64,000 nt of DNA from Hermatobates lingyangjiaoensis (Eukaryota > Arthropoda > Insecta > Hemiptera > Hermatobatidae): positions 434,001 to 498,000 of the forward strand of contig JAPFBL010000003.1 in NCBI GenBank assembly GCA_026182355.1, read 5' to 3'. Below the pieces are notes generated by a model, which did no database searches, had not been told where the DNA came from, and saw only the letters and a program-made list of their open reading frames with translations. The translations under genes were made by a program, and so were the position numbers. Positions 22,392-34,823 of the stretch are shown one piece after another. Every line of letters begins with the position of its first letter. Position 1 is the stretch's first letter.

Positions 22392-24678
22392 CTGTCAACA
22401 TAAACTTCGCTCAGATTCCTTATCACAATCAATATAGTAAAATGAAGACATTGAGAAATACCAGACAGAATAATTGAGTGCTTCCCTCTTCTTATGCGTT
22501 TTTTACTACTGTTACTGAAAAGGTATAAAAAAACACAGTCCTGATTCATCAAGGGAATATTACTACGCTACAGATGTTTAGTTCATTTTACCTGAAGTGT
22601 TCTAATTTATATTCATGTATATTAACTTAATAACCTAAGGACGTCAATCCTAAAGCTGCTGTACTATATCATGTATATGATACCGACTTTACATGTTCTC
22701 TGAGAGATGAAGTACACAAGATTCTTCATTACCAATATGGAAAATCTGCAACAATATTCTTGATTCGAAAAATTAATTTTGAAAAGGTAATCCTAGATTG
22801 AATTATTCTTTTGAAATGTACTTTGTTGAACGACTAAAATTATCATATTTTTCTACTATACTATAAATACAAAATAGATATATTGGTAGAAATTGATAGC
22901 ATTTGTGGAAAACGTTCGTGCACATAAACTTTGCTAAACACGAGTTTATTTTCTATTAAAGTCTAAAACTTTCGGTAATCAGGACATTACGTAATACGTA
23001 CTCCTTCGCCTTTTTTGAAGCATCCTGAGAACGGAGAATAATTAAAATAAAGTTGTCCACGTTGATGGAAAGGGAGATGTGGTACATAAGTTGAAAGACG
23101 TTTACACCTAAAAGTTGTCGCGCCGTGCCATATTCTTCGATTTAGTCCGTCCAGCTAACTTTTTCTTAGTTTGCACAGGGTTGCCACCACCCCTAGAATT
23201 CAGAGGTATTATTCATTATGCACTGTCTGTACTGATAATGACATCTATTTTTAGAGTCTCACGTCCTTGAACCCTCCTCCCTTCACTCTGTCTTACTATA
23301 ACCCATATTCTATCTTTAATATTAGTAGTTCGTTGATGATCAATATGCCAGATGTCTCACTCAACATTTGTCTGTTGGTTAACTTTTATTTTATTTTAGT
23401 TCTGATCTATTTTAGTCCCATATACATAAGCATCAAAACGAAATGGCTCAACTGGACTATAAACAGGAACAAAAACACTAACAGTTACAAACAAGACTCA
23501 CCACGATATTTCAACATTCGTTATCATATAAGTGCTCTGCTTTAATGGCAGTAGCCAAATGGCATAAACGTATCCAGTGATACAAACACAATCTGCAGTA
23601 TTGCTATTTTGCACAAGAGGAGTACAAAGAAACTAAATGGAAATATTTGAACAAATTAAAAATTAAAAACAAACATGTAAATAAATAGTCAACAAAAGAT
23701 GTCAAATAGAGCCAAGAAAATTTAACTAAATGACGATGAAGGAGATCAAAATAAATAACAATTAGAAGATAGCAACAGAATAATAATAAAAATATATTAA
23801 TAGATAAATAATAAAAATAATAGGTAAACAATTATAAATGCTGAAAAATATAATAATAAATCAAGGTAGAAATTGAGGTCAGGAGAAGTGTGAACTGGAA
23901 GGAGAAAAATATATGCCTCTTACAAAGCTCTTAAATTTATCTGAGAGATTAGGTCAGAAATTTGATTAAGGATTTAGATACCGAAGCAGTCATTGAAGAT
24001 TAGAAAGGAAATACCGCTCTAATTTACGGAAGAAAGAGATAATAGTGCCCATCACAGTGACTCTGGTTTGAAGGTAATAGGCGCATCGAAACGAAAAACA
24101 TTGTGTTTCGTACAAGTCCAACGAAAGAAATAAGATAATTAGTGGAAGTCTAAAAGAGGGTATTCTGCGATCGAAATATTGTAGAAATACAATCCCTCAC
24201 TCTCGAAGTTGGAATATTGGTTTTGACATTCGTGTTGGAACTAGGAACTACCCAAGAACCTGTACACAGAAACAGTTACTGAAACTAAGTCCATGAAACC
24301 AGCATAAATGGTAAGGAAAGGTCACTGTGCTTACAAAAGGAAGGCCTGAAATCGAGAATGGAACTTAGTTTTGACAATTACCTACGAACCTTCGACAAAT
24401 CTTCATCAATTATGTTTAAATATTTTTTAGATATCTTGATATACATATGATAAAGTTGAAGAAATACACGTATACTACATATGGGGCTTGTACATTAATA
24501 TTCGTATATGAATTTATAACTATCCCTAAATTGAGGTGTACAGGATTACATATACATGTAAGCACATATATAAAAGAAAACACAAGAGATTTTGTGATTT
24601 TGAGGCTTTAAGATCTATTGTATGTGTCTTCTTTCTATAAATTTATAGTAATATATAAATATTATATACAGAAATTTA
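22392..24678. other. Start of the 31-kb intron
   Basis: AT-rich. The A/T-rich frames at 23267-23831 are chance. No exon with matching phase was found. Confidence 0.4.
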
Positions 24679-24770
24679 GTATATATATATATATATATAT
24701 ATATGATCAAACCACGAATGATCATATATGGTTTGATCATTGATTGTTGTTTCACGTGTTTATGTGAAAT
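24679..24770 (+). mobile_element. (AT)n followed by a Penelope-like terminus pair
   Basis: An (AT)n run (24679-24704) abuts GATCAAACCACGAATGATC and its inverted partner GGTTTGATCATTGATTG. TTTCACGTGTTTATGTGAAA follows, a terminal hairpin identical to the one next to the GIY-YIG element at 62088. No internal sequence remains. Confidence 0.6.
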
Positions 24771-24917
24771 CCTTTTATATATCAATTAAATGAAAGGGTC
24801 CATAGGACTTAAGATAATAATTATAAAGAAAACAACAAAAAGATACCCACTAATACTAAAAGTGAGTAATGTCAGTATCTATCCTTCTGTCACTTTCGAT
24901 ATAATTTACATATATAT

Positions 24918-24919
<2 letters not shown>

Positions 24920-24954
<35 letters not shown>
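24920..24954. repeat. (AT)n microsatellite
   Basis: A pure AT run of about 35 bp. Confidence 0.9.
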
Positions 24955-24956
<2 letters not shown>

Positions 24957-25487
24957 GTGTACCACAATATAAATATAACCAAAACTTAATAAAAAGATTG
25001 TTCTGCTTTTTTTTTGTGATACATTCTTCTGGTCAAATAACTAAGGAAGCGTAAGGAAAGCAATGAAGTGAAATAGGAGAGGTTATAAACGGGATGTGCA
25101 ACCTCAAGTCCAGATGTATCTTGAGTTAATAATAACTTAATGTTACCTTGCAGTTTATGACAAAAGGAGCATTCAGTTCTGATGTGTATTGGTTTAGCTC
25201 TAAGCGGACCATATATTACTGAGAATGAACTTCAAAAATATACATTAATGTTAATACCAATAAAACTTTGAATAGAATCGGTGTCAGAAATCTAATTTGA
25301 CCCCCTCTAAATGCAGAGAGTTTAATATAAGTCTTAATTACTGAGAGTAACTAGGTATATTTAGCAACTTCATAAAGTCAGAAAAGTTTTCTTTTTTAGA
25401 TCAGAGACAAATTGAGGTCTTTGGAGTTCTAAGTGGAAGATATATACACGAAAATCAGGTAATTCACTGCATAAGAAAAACTACTGT

Positions 25488-25744
25488 TAAACATTGTAAG
25501 GCAGTGACGATGTTAGGGGAAGAAATGTAAATAATAGTAAATAATATATCTTATTATATATATATATATATAATATATATATATATATACAAGGCCCCAA
25601 ACTTAAAATTAGTTTTATTTATGCATTTATCAAACAAACTTTCCTGATAGGTTAGACCATTGATTTTCAAATATACAATAATTTATATTAGTTATGTTTA
25701 TGCAACGGAAAGGTTGCAATTTTATGACAAATTAGAAACAGAAT
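25488..25744 (+). repeat. Direct duplication, copy 1
   Basis: This matches 26277-26474: CATTGTAAGGCAGTGACGAT, then GATGTTAGGGGAAGAAATG, AACTTTCCTGATAGGTTA, and a shared end ATGACAAATTAGAAACAGAA. Copy 1 contains an (AT)n expansion (25553-25590) that copy 2 lacks. Confidence 0.75.
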
Positions 25745-26276
25745 TACTGAATGTGGACTAAACAGCTGTCTGAAATGTGAACTACACTTCATTTATACAT
25801 TTACCTTCAATCTACTTCCTATGTCATACAAATTAGAATATAAGAACTTCATTGGTGGTGCCATTACAAAACAAAACAAACATAAAGCTAACCAATGTGT
25901 TGCACGGCCACTGCCATCTTGAGTAACCTTGTTCACATGCCTTGCTAACATTTACTACTAGAAATTTGTTGGAGTTAAAACATTAGAGGTTTATAGTTTT
26001 TAGCTAAATCACTGTGCACAGTTTGGAACTTAAACAAATTGAAAAAAAAAACAACTGAAAAAAAACTGATATTTACTGTTTCAGTTGATAAACTATAAAC
26101 ATACTTTAATAATGATACTCTCCAAGAATACCTAAATAGCATTGGAAACTGGCTACAAAAGTGGCACTTAAATATTAATATAAATACAAGTGTTCACGCA
26201 ACTTTTATGTTAAAAAAAGCACCATTTCCCAATATCACTACAAATATTGGGAAATATTTATATTTGACAACTACTG

Positions 26277-26474
26277 TCAAACATTGTAAGGCAGTAACGA
26301 TGTTAGGGGAAGAAATGGAACTTAAATATAAAACTACAAGGCCCGAAACTTAAAATAATGCATTTATCAAACAAACTTTCCTGATAGGTTAAACCATTGA
26401 TTTTAAAATATACAATAATTTATATTGGTTATGTTTAAGCAACGGAAAGGTTTATGACAAATTAGAAACAGAAT
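26277..26474 (+). repeat. Direct duplication, copy 2
   Basis: This is the partner of 25488-25744, about 0.8 kb away. Its right end coincides with the start of the Jockey relic, so the retroelement may have inserted at, or helped to create, the duplication border. Confidence 0.75.
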
Positions 26475-26475
26475 T

Positions 26476-26985
26476 TCCTTCAGTCTCCTTCCAACTGCAG
26501 ACATTGTCAGGTACTTAGGGCTCTTCATTAACAAAAGACTAACCTGAAATCCTCATACCCGACTGAAAAGACTTGACTTGAAACGACGATTCTTATTACA
26601 GTACAGACTTCTAGATAAACACTCGAAATTGACGCTACATAACAATGTACTGCTATGCAAAACATTACTGAGACCGACGTGGACTTGAACTGTAGGGTTG
26701 TGCAAAACCATCCAATATTCATAGAATACAGTCGTTGCAATCTAGAATCACAAATGCTCCTTATTCCCTAAAAAACTACACCCTTCATAATGACCTAAAA
26801 ATTTCATCAATTCAAAATTTAGACTCTGGTCATTATAAGTCATTTCACAACAACCTTTCCTCTCACCCAAATTCATTGTACGAATCCTTGCTTCCTCCTC
26901 ACCTTCTCAGAATCCCCCAAGACTGCTCAAGAGAAGATGGTCGAGGGATATACTACTACTATATTCCGAGGGATGTTATTCTATT
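26476..26985 (+). pseudogene. Jockey-type reverse transcriptase relic
   Basis: One frame from about 26500 reads IVRYLGLFINKRLT, stop, NPHTRLKRLDLKRRF and then KLTLHNNVLLCKTLLRPTWT, stop. This is the conserved stretch after the RT active site of Jockey-clade elements (YLG-L--D-RLTW, then K-LLYK--LRP-WTYG). Both stops replace conserved Trp or aromatic positions. A shifted frame from 26735 continues with ITNAPYSLKNYTLHNDLKI and HPNSLYESLLPPHL, which corresponds to the NAPWY--N-TLH-DL-I region and the C-terminus. The copy is truncated on the left and dead. Confidence 0.75.
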
Positions 26986-27013
26986 TTATTTTTGCAATTT
27001 AATTATTAAATAA

Positions 27014-28812
27014 ATCATTGCTACAATTTGATCAAAACATAGAGAGAGAAAATTATATATTTTGCAAGTATAATACAAGATAAAACAAATATATTAGATT
27101 AGCTCAGCGTGTTTTTTTCCTGAGAAACTGTTTTTTCCATGATTATGTTGTAAGAATCCAATGATGAGAAAGTAACCATCATTCAAATTAGTTCTTTTGT
27201 ATTTTTTTCCCCAAAATTACGAACTATATTTCAACGAGTACCATATAATACTGAAGATATCAAAATCTACAAAAAAAAATTAGTAGAATTGTTAACAGGA
27301 ATAAGTTGTTGTTAATAATGTTGTAGGAAAACATATTAGAAGAAAGTTTTTAGGCGTTAGGACTCATTCCTTAAAGTGGCCTAGAATTTGAAGTCAAATA
27401 ACTCATCCAATCAAAAAGAATGTTGTGTATTCTGTAATTTACCCTCACACAAGACGAGATGGAGCACCAAGATAAAAACAATCATGACGTGACCAAATTA
27501 GACTGTTCGAAAACAAACCACAGTTATAAGTATAAAGTATTACTTCTTTATTACATTAATTGAAGTAATGATTTCAGTGTGAAAAAAATTAATAACTGAA
27601 TTCTTTATTACCTCTGAACTACTATTACCAACCAATTTAAATATATAGTTTATAGTTAGTAAAAACTTCAATGTATGAATTAATATAACATTTAAAAAGC
27701 TTACAATTCGAATTGTTAACCAAAAAAAAATCTGTTTTTAAATCCTATAAATTATTGAAATGAAAAAGAAAGAAAGACTGTTAAACCAAAAAAAATAATA
27801 TATATTTGATGAATGACTGATGTATAGCATGCATAAAGTCCTTTAGGAAAATAATATTAAGAAACAAATGGAAAAGCTAAGTAGAGAGGAATTAAAGGAG
27901 GTTAAATAAAAATGGAAAAGGAAAAAAAATAGAAGGCAAATGGAAAACAAATGTCTACTTAGAGAAAATGACAATTTATTTGTGCAGAGCCGAGGGCAAT
28001 AATGGAGTTTTGAGCTTAAAAAATGTTGCTTTTAATATGCAATGAACATGGAAGGAGGATGCGCGCTACACTAGTACGATTTCTCTTCTTTTCTAAGTAC
28101 CAAGTTAATTACAATTAATTTTCTTATTTTAATGGAAGGGGTTGAAAGAGCAATAAGTTCTGATTCATCATGAAAACAAATCACCACACTTAGTTGATAT
28201 AATCTTATCAGAATACGTTTGGTGGATTAGCTTTTCCTTACTAAAGTTTATTAAAGAAGGCATATTTTATATAAATATCATAACAAGGCCTGTTATGATA
28301 TACGCTCGGGGCAAACGGCTTTAGCGATAGGGCTGTATTTCATATTAAAATGTCTGACTTATTACATTTCCCAGGATAAATAAAACTAGAGTCATTTACT
28401 GGATTCAGACACTAAGCCTTCAGTGTCAACACTCCCATGACCCCCATTATTATTATTATTATTTATTTCTTTGATATGAAATTATCTACATCTCCTTCTT
28501 ATTTATACCCTCTTTCAAGATGATATGTTTTTCATTTGTCTCCATGCTACGCTGTAAAACCTTTTTCTTACATCCTACCAAACGTTTCGTTTTTCTCCAT
28601 TCTCTTTATGCACCAAGTGTCCGATAACTTAACTTCCTTCCTTGATTTCAATATCATAATTAATAAGGTCGTTGTTACTTTTGATAAATGACCTCCTCCT
28701 TTCATTTCAAACCAACTATTATACATTAATACCTCAATTAGTGACCCGTTGGATCATCCATCACTTTCCTTTTTAATGCAATCATGTTCACGTAGATGCA
28801 TTAACTCTAAAT
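27014..28812. other. Intronic stretch before the Helitron relic
   Basis: Only an (ATT)n run near 28448-28465 and AT-rich sequence. Nothing else recognised. Confidence 0.4.
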
Positions 28813-29115
28813 GACCCTACTGAGAGCAACATGTAACTGGTCATGTTGAAATACTGTATTACCTAAATGAACTAAAACTTTATGTGGAGTCTCTCCTTGA
28901 GACTTACAAATAGTCATAGCAACTGCTAACTGAATAGGAAATTGAATCCTTGAAAAAGGAATGTTATCCTCTTTAGAGAAAACAAATTTCAATCATGGAA
29001 TTAAAACTATTTCCCCTTGAAACCGTGATGCTATAATTTTACAAACAATGATTTTATCGTAAAGCACCTCAGTTATTCGTCTTGTTCCATTACATAAGCG
29101 CGGTGGATCAATGTT
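28813..29115 (-). pseudogene. Helitron PIF1-like helicase, C-terminal relic
   Basis: On the minus strand, pieces in frame read NIDPPRLCNGTRRI, TEVLYDKIIVCKIIASRFQG, an in-frame stop, then PFSRIQFPIQLAVAMTICKS and QGETPHKVLVHLGNTVF with HDQLHVALSRV. This is the LNPPRLCNGTR, then FP-RL--AMTINK-QG, then HGQLYVALSR series of PIF1-type helicases in Helitrons. The stop between the two blocks and the lack of any upstream Rep or helicase core show a decayed fragment. No Helitron terminus (CTRR plus hairpin) was found next to it. Confidence 0.8.
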
Positions 29116-29299
29116 TATCATACATACACATGACAACAGCTTCCTTTTTCAGTTCTAGGTTATAGATGATTTTTTGAGTTCTATAACAGAAATAAATATA
29201 CATCTGGAGTCAGTAATTCTACCTGACTTATGTTGAGAGAATGTATTTGTCATTCTTCTTTCTTTTTAATGCCACTATTTGTAAAGTCATATATAGTTC

Positions 29300-29350
29300 A
29301 CTGTAGCGCACTGGAGCTCCAATGTAAAGGTCATGGGTTCGATTCCCACA
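29300..29350 (+). repeat. tRNA-like fragment with intact B box
   Basis: GTCATGGGTTCGATTCCCAC is a perfect T-arm and B-box context, preceded by TGTAGCGCACTGGAGC, which is A-box-like. No acceptor stem closes around it, so it is a tRNA-derived repeat head or tRNA pseudogene, not a working tRNA. Confidence 0.4.
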
Positions 29351-29640
29351 AAATTACGTATATTAAATTATTTATTCAGATAATCCACGGTGGCAAGAAA
29401 ACAAATAAACAAGATCGGTCATCAGACTTTTATAAGTATATAAGTTTTAAAATAATAATTAAAAATTTTAATATATTAAAATGAAAATAAATGATATCTG
29501 CATTGTTATTCCTCAGAAACTCTATCATCACGTTTATATCTTCAGTGAGAACCTGACTTAGAGACTGTAGCATTCCTGAAAAAAGAACAACGTTCTTTTT
29601 CCTAACTTGTACACTCTAGTTGTTAACTAAAGCTCTCTGA

Positions 29641-30090
29641 TAGTCATAACGAAAGCCAGACCCTACACAGGACAAATCAACAATGACATCTAATTCACTG
29701 CAACTAATAATTTGCGGAATACAAAAGCCATCATTAGAATCAGGGTACTTTTTGATGTTGAAAAAGGAGGGAGGGGAGGGTGGCATAGAGTAGGATATTA
29801 AGTAACTGACTGATCATAAGACCTCGGCATCTACACAATACACTCCCGAAAGCATCCGAGTATCACTCGTTTCGACCAAATTTCTAAGTATCACTCATTC
29901 TTAATTTTAGTTCACCAATAGTTGGTATTCAACCTGTGAAAAACACCTAAGTATACTGGCCTTATAGAATGGTGGAAATATTATGAGACGCATAGAAAGT
30001 CATTTGATGAATAATACTGAACTACAATCAAAGTTACCTTTATGAAACAGGTAAGGTCCTCCGAACTCGTACCAAACAGCAGTTTGTGTT
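29641..30090. repeat. Left arm of a large inverted repeat
   Basis: This arm is the diverged reverse complement of 32415-32875. Matching blocks include CACTCGTTTCGACCAAATTT against the complement of AAATTTGGTCTAAACGAGTG, and CACCTAAGTATACTGGCCTT against AAGACCAGTATACTTAGGTG. The pair encloses 2.3 kb that holds the mariner. It could be the ends of an unrecognised DNA element or two opposite copies of a dispersed repeat. Confidence 0.65.
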
Positions 30091-30789
30091 TAAAAGTTCT
30101 ACTACAGAAATAGAGGAATTTGCGACCGTAAAACACAGCCACTCTCTGTATTTACTCTTTCTCTTAGGTTTTAATTTGTCTTTATTTAAGATTAGAACCT
30201 CCTTCTTCTTAGTGTTTACTAGGTTAATATATCCAAATTAATATATTTTAACAAATTAAATTTTCACAACAAGTTACCTTAGGTTTTCCCCTACACTGCG
30301 AACAACCTATCAATAATATATTGTCATTTAATTAATTAAAATTATTATGCCTAATATCAACTAATATAAATTTACAAACCATAATTTTACAAATTACAAA
30401 TAGATTGTAAATAATGTATTCTACAATTTTAACAAAGTCCTGCAAAAATATGGATTTTTTTTGTAAGTGAGAAGACTTTTATGGTTTTATAAATGTGATT
30501 AATACTGTTATCTCTGAATCGGTTAAAATGATCTGACAGTTTTTATAATTTATGAGGTAAACGCTGTTGAACTCAATATTAGCACACTAGGCAATGTTTC
30601 ATGCTCAAACTACATATTTGTCACACCTTGGTGTTGTTTATTTAGTCAAGTTTAATACATCAAGAATGCAGACCAAGTGTTGTAGAGATTTATGACTTTA
30701 TTAATGATGCTTGGATACAAACGTCAATACGTATATGTTGATTATATTTATACAAATAGTGTTTCAAAGTATACAAGCAACTGTACATA

Positions 30790-31701
30790 CGAGGTGTGTA
30801 AATAAAGTAGTGAGACTGATTTTTTTTTAAATTTTCTATTCAAATATAATTACAATGTGATATTGTCACCTTCAAAATAGTTCCCTTCGGAAGCCACACA
30901 GCGCTGGAGACGGTCCTTCCAATCATTGTAGCATTGCTGGAACTCGGATTCTGGAATGGCCTTCAGCTGGTCGGTTACAGCAGTTTGTATGTTTTGTAGT
31001 GTCCCGAAATGAGTTCCCTTGAGGTGATTTTTCAATCTCGGGAAGAGGAAAAAGTCACAAGGACTCAAGTCTGGTGAATAAGGAGGCTGAGGAGCAACAG
31101 GAATGTTTTTACTGGCCAAAAACTCGTTTATTGAGATGGCAGTGTGACAGGGCGCGTTGTCGTGATGCAACACCCACTCCAATTCATTGGTCAAAATGTG
31201 ATGAACGGAGGTGTGATTCAAATTCAACTGTTCCCGATCATTCTGACTGTCAAGCGTCGATCTGAACGCACAAGGTTCCGTACTCTGTTGACATTTTCAT
31301 CGGTGTTTGCACTTGAAGGCTTTCCGCTTCGTGGTTCATCTTCAATCGACTCTCTTCCTTCTGAAAATTCTTAAACCACCGAAAAACATGTGCCCTTGAT
31401 AAAACACGTTCTCCATAGGCCTCCTGAAGTTTTTCAAAAGTTTCGGTTGCATTATGTCCAAGTCTGAAGCAAAATTTGATTGCACACCGCTGCTCAACTT
31501 TGAGGTCACTCATTTTTAAAACGCTCAAGAAAAAACCATTTCACGAAAACCAACGCTACGGACAAACAATGACTTGGCGAGTTCAGATTCATACTGGAGG
31601 CGCATCACACGTGCACCTGACGCTACTCAAGGCCACGCGTCTCCAGCGTTGCCAGATCGAAAGCGACGTTGCCAGTCTCACTACTTTATTTACACACCTC
31701 G
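30790..31701 (-). mobile_element. Internally deleted mariner element with perfect 29-bp TIRs
   Basis: The terminal repeats at 30790-30818 and 31673-31701 are exact inverted copies (29 bp, beginning CGAGGTGTGT), and each end is flanked by TA, the mariner target duplication. The element is 912 bp, about 390 bp shorter than a usual 1.3-kb mariner, and the missing length equals the missing transposase middle. Perfect termini suggest fairly recent or still cross-mobilisable movement. Confidence 0.9.
30850..31528 (-). pseudogene. Broken mariner (SETMAR-type) transposase
   Basis: The N-terminal piece (31250-31528) is the paired-like DNA-binding domain: KVEQRCAIKFCFRLGHNATE and SRAHVFRWFKNF. The reading frame then shifts near 31370 and again near 31230 before continuing as LNLNHTSVHHILTNEL. 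The C-terminal piece carries HHDNAPCHTA and YSPDLSPCDFFLFPRLK, the second and third acidic residues of the DD34D catalytic triad. About 130 residues between LTNEL and EWVLHHDNAP, including the first catalytic Asp, are deleted. The protein cannot be active. The ends could still be recognised by a complete relative elsewhere. Confidence 0.88.
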
Positions 31702-32414
31702 TATTTTAAAGCTGTAATTACAAAATGTATTCAATTTAATGTAATTATACAATAGTTAAATTTAAATTACGTAAACGAAAAAAGTGGTTAATAAAAATAA
31801 ACTAGTACTCTCAAATAAATTCTTTTGAACAGTTTATAGTTTAATCTAGATAATGTAAATATTAACATAAGAGGAGCATACAACTGTAATATCAAACCTC
31901 CATATATTTACACATATTACAGTTTAGGATACTTTTGTAATTTACATCTTACTAAAATAAGAGAGAATAACTTAAAACATTTATTACTTATGCGTTTCAT
32001 TATTTCTCAAACTCATATGTGATTGTTTTTAAAACATCAATTTTTGTTAAATATGTAGGTTAGAGCGGAAGTCCTATATATTTAAACATATATTTAAATT
32101 CCTTGAATATAAAGTTGATTATTTATGTTACAGGTATAATACTTTACAACACAGATGGTCATGATTAACTTATAGTAGCATTATCAAATAGTGAACTGAC
32201 AAGAAGTTTCTAGGATAGACTAGAAACTAGCCCCAGTCTGTCAGGTCCCTCGACTAGTTCGACGTCGTACGACTCTCTCACTCTCTCTGTCGACTACTCC
32301 GGATAGTACACCACTGAAATCTGCGTCATCACCTCGCATATAGTGTATCGAAAGCTATAACTATAGGAGAGTGTAATCAACAAATCTTTAAGACTATCTC
32401 AAAGTTACGCCCTT

Positions 32415-32875
32415 TAAGCTGCTATTTGATACAAGTGTGGAAGACTATAACTGTTTCGTAAAGTCAACTTTGATTGCAGCACAGTTAATTGGTTCACAGT
32501 TTTATCACAAACGTTTCCATGGAGTTCATAATAGTTCTACCATTTTAAAAGACCAGTATACTTAGGTGCTTTTATACAGGTTAAATACCAACCATTGATA
32601 AACTAAAATTAAGAATGAGTGATATTCAGAAATTTGGTCTAAACGAGTGATACTCGACCTCCTTCGGAAGTGTGTGGTGCCGAGGTTTTTTGATCAACTA
32701 GCTATTTATTCCCCACCCCTATGTCACCTTTTCCTCCTTCTTTTAGAGCAAACAAAACCCTATTTAAAGCTATTGCTTCTGATTCCAAAAATTTAATTCA
32801 TTAGCTGCAGTGAATTATATATCATTCGTTGATTTGTCCTATGTAGGTCTGGATGCCGCTGTTAGTCTCCCTATC
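32415..32875. repeat. Right arm of a large inverted repeat
   Basis: This is the partner of 29641-30090. Arm identity looks moderate by eye with small gaps, so the pair is older than the mariner nested between them. No target duplication was recognised at the outer borders. Confidence 0.65.
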
Positions 32876-32970
32876 ATGATCAGACATTTTAGACTGAGCA
32901 CGAAATAGAAATGCCTCAATGGGAGAATCAATTTTTCAAAAATTTATTAGAACAAAATTATTAATAGTTT

Positions 32971-33104
32971 GGCTATAACTTGCCAGATACAGATAAAAGG
33001 AAATATATCACAAAACAAGGTGGATGATTAAAAGTTTTCTCAAACATTAAAAGTACTGAGTTTAGACTACAATAATTCAAACATTTAAATGAGCAAGCTG
33101 TCTT
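32971..33104. repeat. Left arm of a second inverted repeat
   Basis: This arm pairs with 34474-34600. AACAAGGTGGATGATTAAAA and AGTTTAGACTACAATAATTC recur there in reverse complement. The 1.37-kb interior holds an AT-rich palindromic stretch (33585-33690) and no recognisable gene. It lies about 100 bp from the right arm of the larger inverted repeat. Confidence 0.65.
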
Positions 33105-33584
33105 GCCTTTTATGATATGCTCTTCATATTATATTTTGCATGGGTCGTCATAGTGATAACAAATTATCACAAATTATTTGGAAACTCCATGATTTCAAGG
33201 AATATGATGTCATCCGTCTACTCTGTATAGTCGTTCAAAAAATAATAATATTAATATTAGCTAAATAAGTTAACTCTTATGCAGATACGTGGACATAGAA
33301 TAATATAAGGAAATACGACAGGGGACGGGTTGGAAATGTTTGGACCCAAATAAACGTTGTATAGCCTAGAGATTTCTTTTGCTGATATGTCTAGAACATC
33401 CCAATTTTCTTAAGGACATAATTGCAGAATGGATGAAGAAGGAAGGATACTCAAGGCGGCTAGAACAATAGGGTCCATTTTACTGAATAAGGTCATTCAA
33501 ACCTAACTTCGATATGTAATGAAATTAATAAATGTTAAAAGGGAAGGCTTTAACATAAATGTAAAATTTCTTACCATTTTAAAA

Positions 33585-33690
33585 AAAAATTATCCTAAAA
33601 AAATTAAAATTAAAAATTAATTTAATTTAAATTTAAATTAAATTTTTTAAATTTTAATTTTTTTAAATTAATTAATTTAAAATTAAAATT
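33585..33690. repeat. AT-only palindromic tract
   Basis: About 100 bp made almost wholly of A and T, with nested palindromes such as AAATTTAAATTTAAATT. It would fold readily into a cruciform. Confidence 0.6.
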
Positions 33691-34473
33691 GTCCTAATAA
33701 CTAGTACTTATGTACTTTGCAATTAACATCATAGGAAGAATATAGAACTGTCTAAAAGAGGCGAAACTTATGAACAATCTACCTCAATGCAAAGCAGCAG
33801 ACTTTAAAAGGTGAAAGATATTTGCCATATTATATCTAAAACCAATAGATATGAGTGACACTTCTCTAAGGACCATTATGAAGTCTATTAAAGAACTTGG
33901 CAGCTGAAGCTGAATTTAGAAACGACAAAAAGGTACAACATTTGAGAGGTATGGCCGCCATGCGAACAAGTCTGACTAGATACATGCACTCAGTTCAACA
34001 AATAAATATAAACTAGGGAATTAGTTTTAAGCAAGATTTATGAAAGTTCAAATGGAAAAGCGCCGTGAACACAATCCCTTTATAGTCCGGTAGCAGAATA
34101 AATCATAATAAACTAAAAAAAAAAACTCCTCGACTTCAAGTAAGCAGTTAGGGATGATAATTGGAAAACTCTGTTCTGGAATACAAATTTTAATATTTGT
34201 TATAGCATGCAAAATGAATATGGGCCCATTAAAATAAATTAACATAAAATGGATTAGGAACGACTTTGATAATATGCTTATGTAAAATTTGTAAACTACA
34301 ATTTATATAAAATCCACTCCGTATATTTAAAGTGGAGCTCACTCTAATTTTTTTTTACTTAAAATGAGTAATGTATTAAAAAAAAAAGATATTCATTCCT
34401 TATCTACTATTGTCTGTATTTTAAGCGTGTCTCAAACGTGACCCGCCCCTCAAGGTGGACCCAACCAACGTAA

Positions 34474-34600
34474 AAGACAGCTTGCTCATTTAAATGTTTG
34501 AATTATTGTAGTCTAAACTCAGTCCTTTTAAAGTTTGAAACAACTTTTAATCATCCACCTTGTTTTATGATATACCTCCTTTCATTTTAGTTATAGTTAG
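34474..34600. repeat. Right arm of the second inverted repeat
   Basis: This is the partner of 32971-33104. Similarity fades near GAAAGGAGG on the outer side and at AAGACAGCTTGCTC on the inner side. It could be an uncharacterised DNA element with about 130-bp terminal repeats. Confidence 0.6.
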
Positions 34601-34823
34601 AATTTGTTTTACAACAAAAATAATTTATTCATGCTAGTTTGTTTACCTTTATTGTTAACATGTTTATTACATTTGTCTATAATTTATGTTTATTGTCTAC
34701 CTTTATTTTTATATTTATCAATATACCATTCGCAATTACTTCTGCCAGTTACTACAAGGAAAGAGTTTTTTTTTTATTTGTTGCATTTATAAACAGATGA
34801 GTTCTTTATAGTTAGTGAATGGG

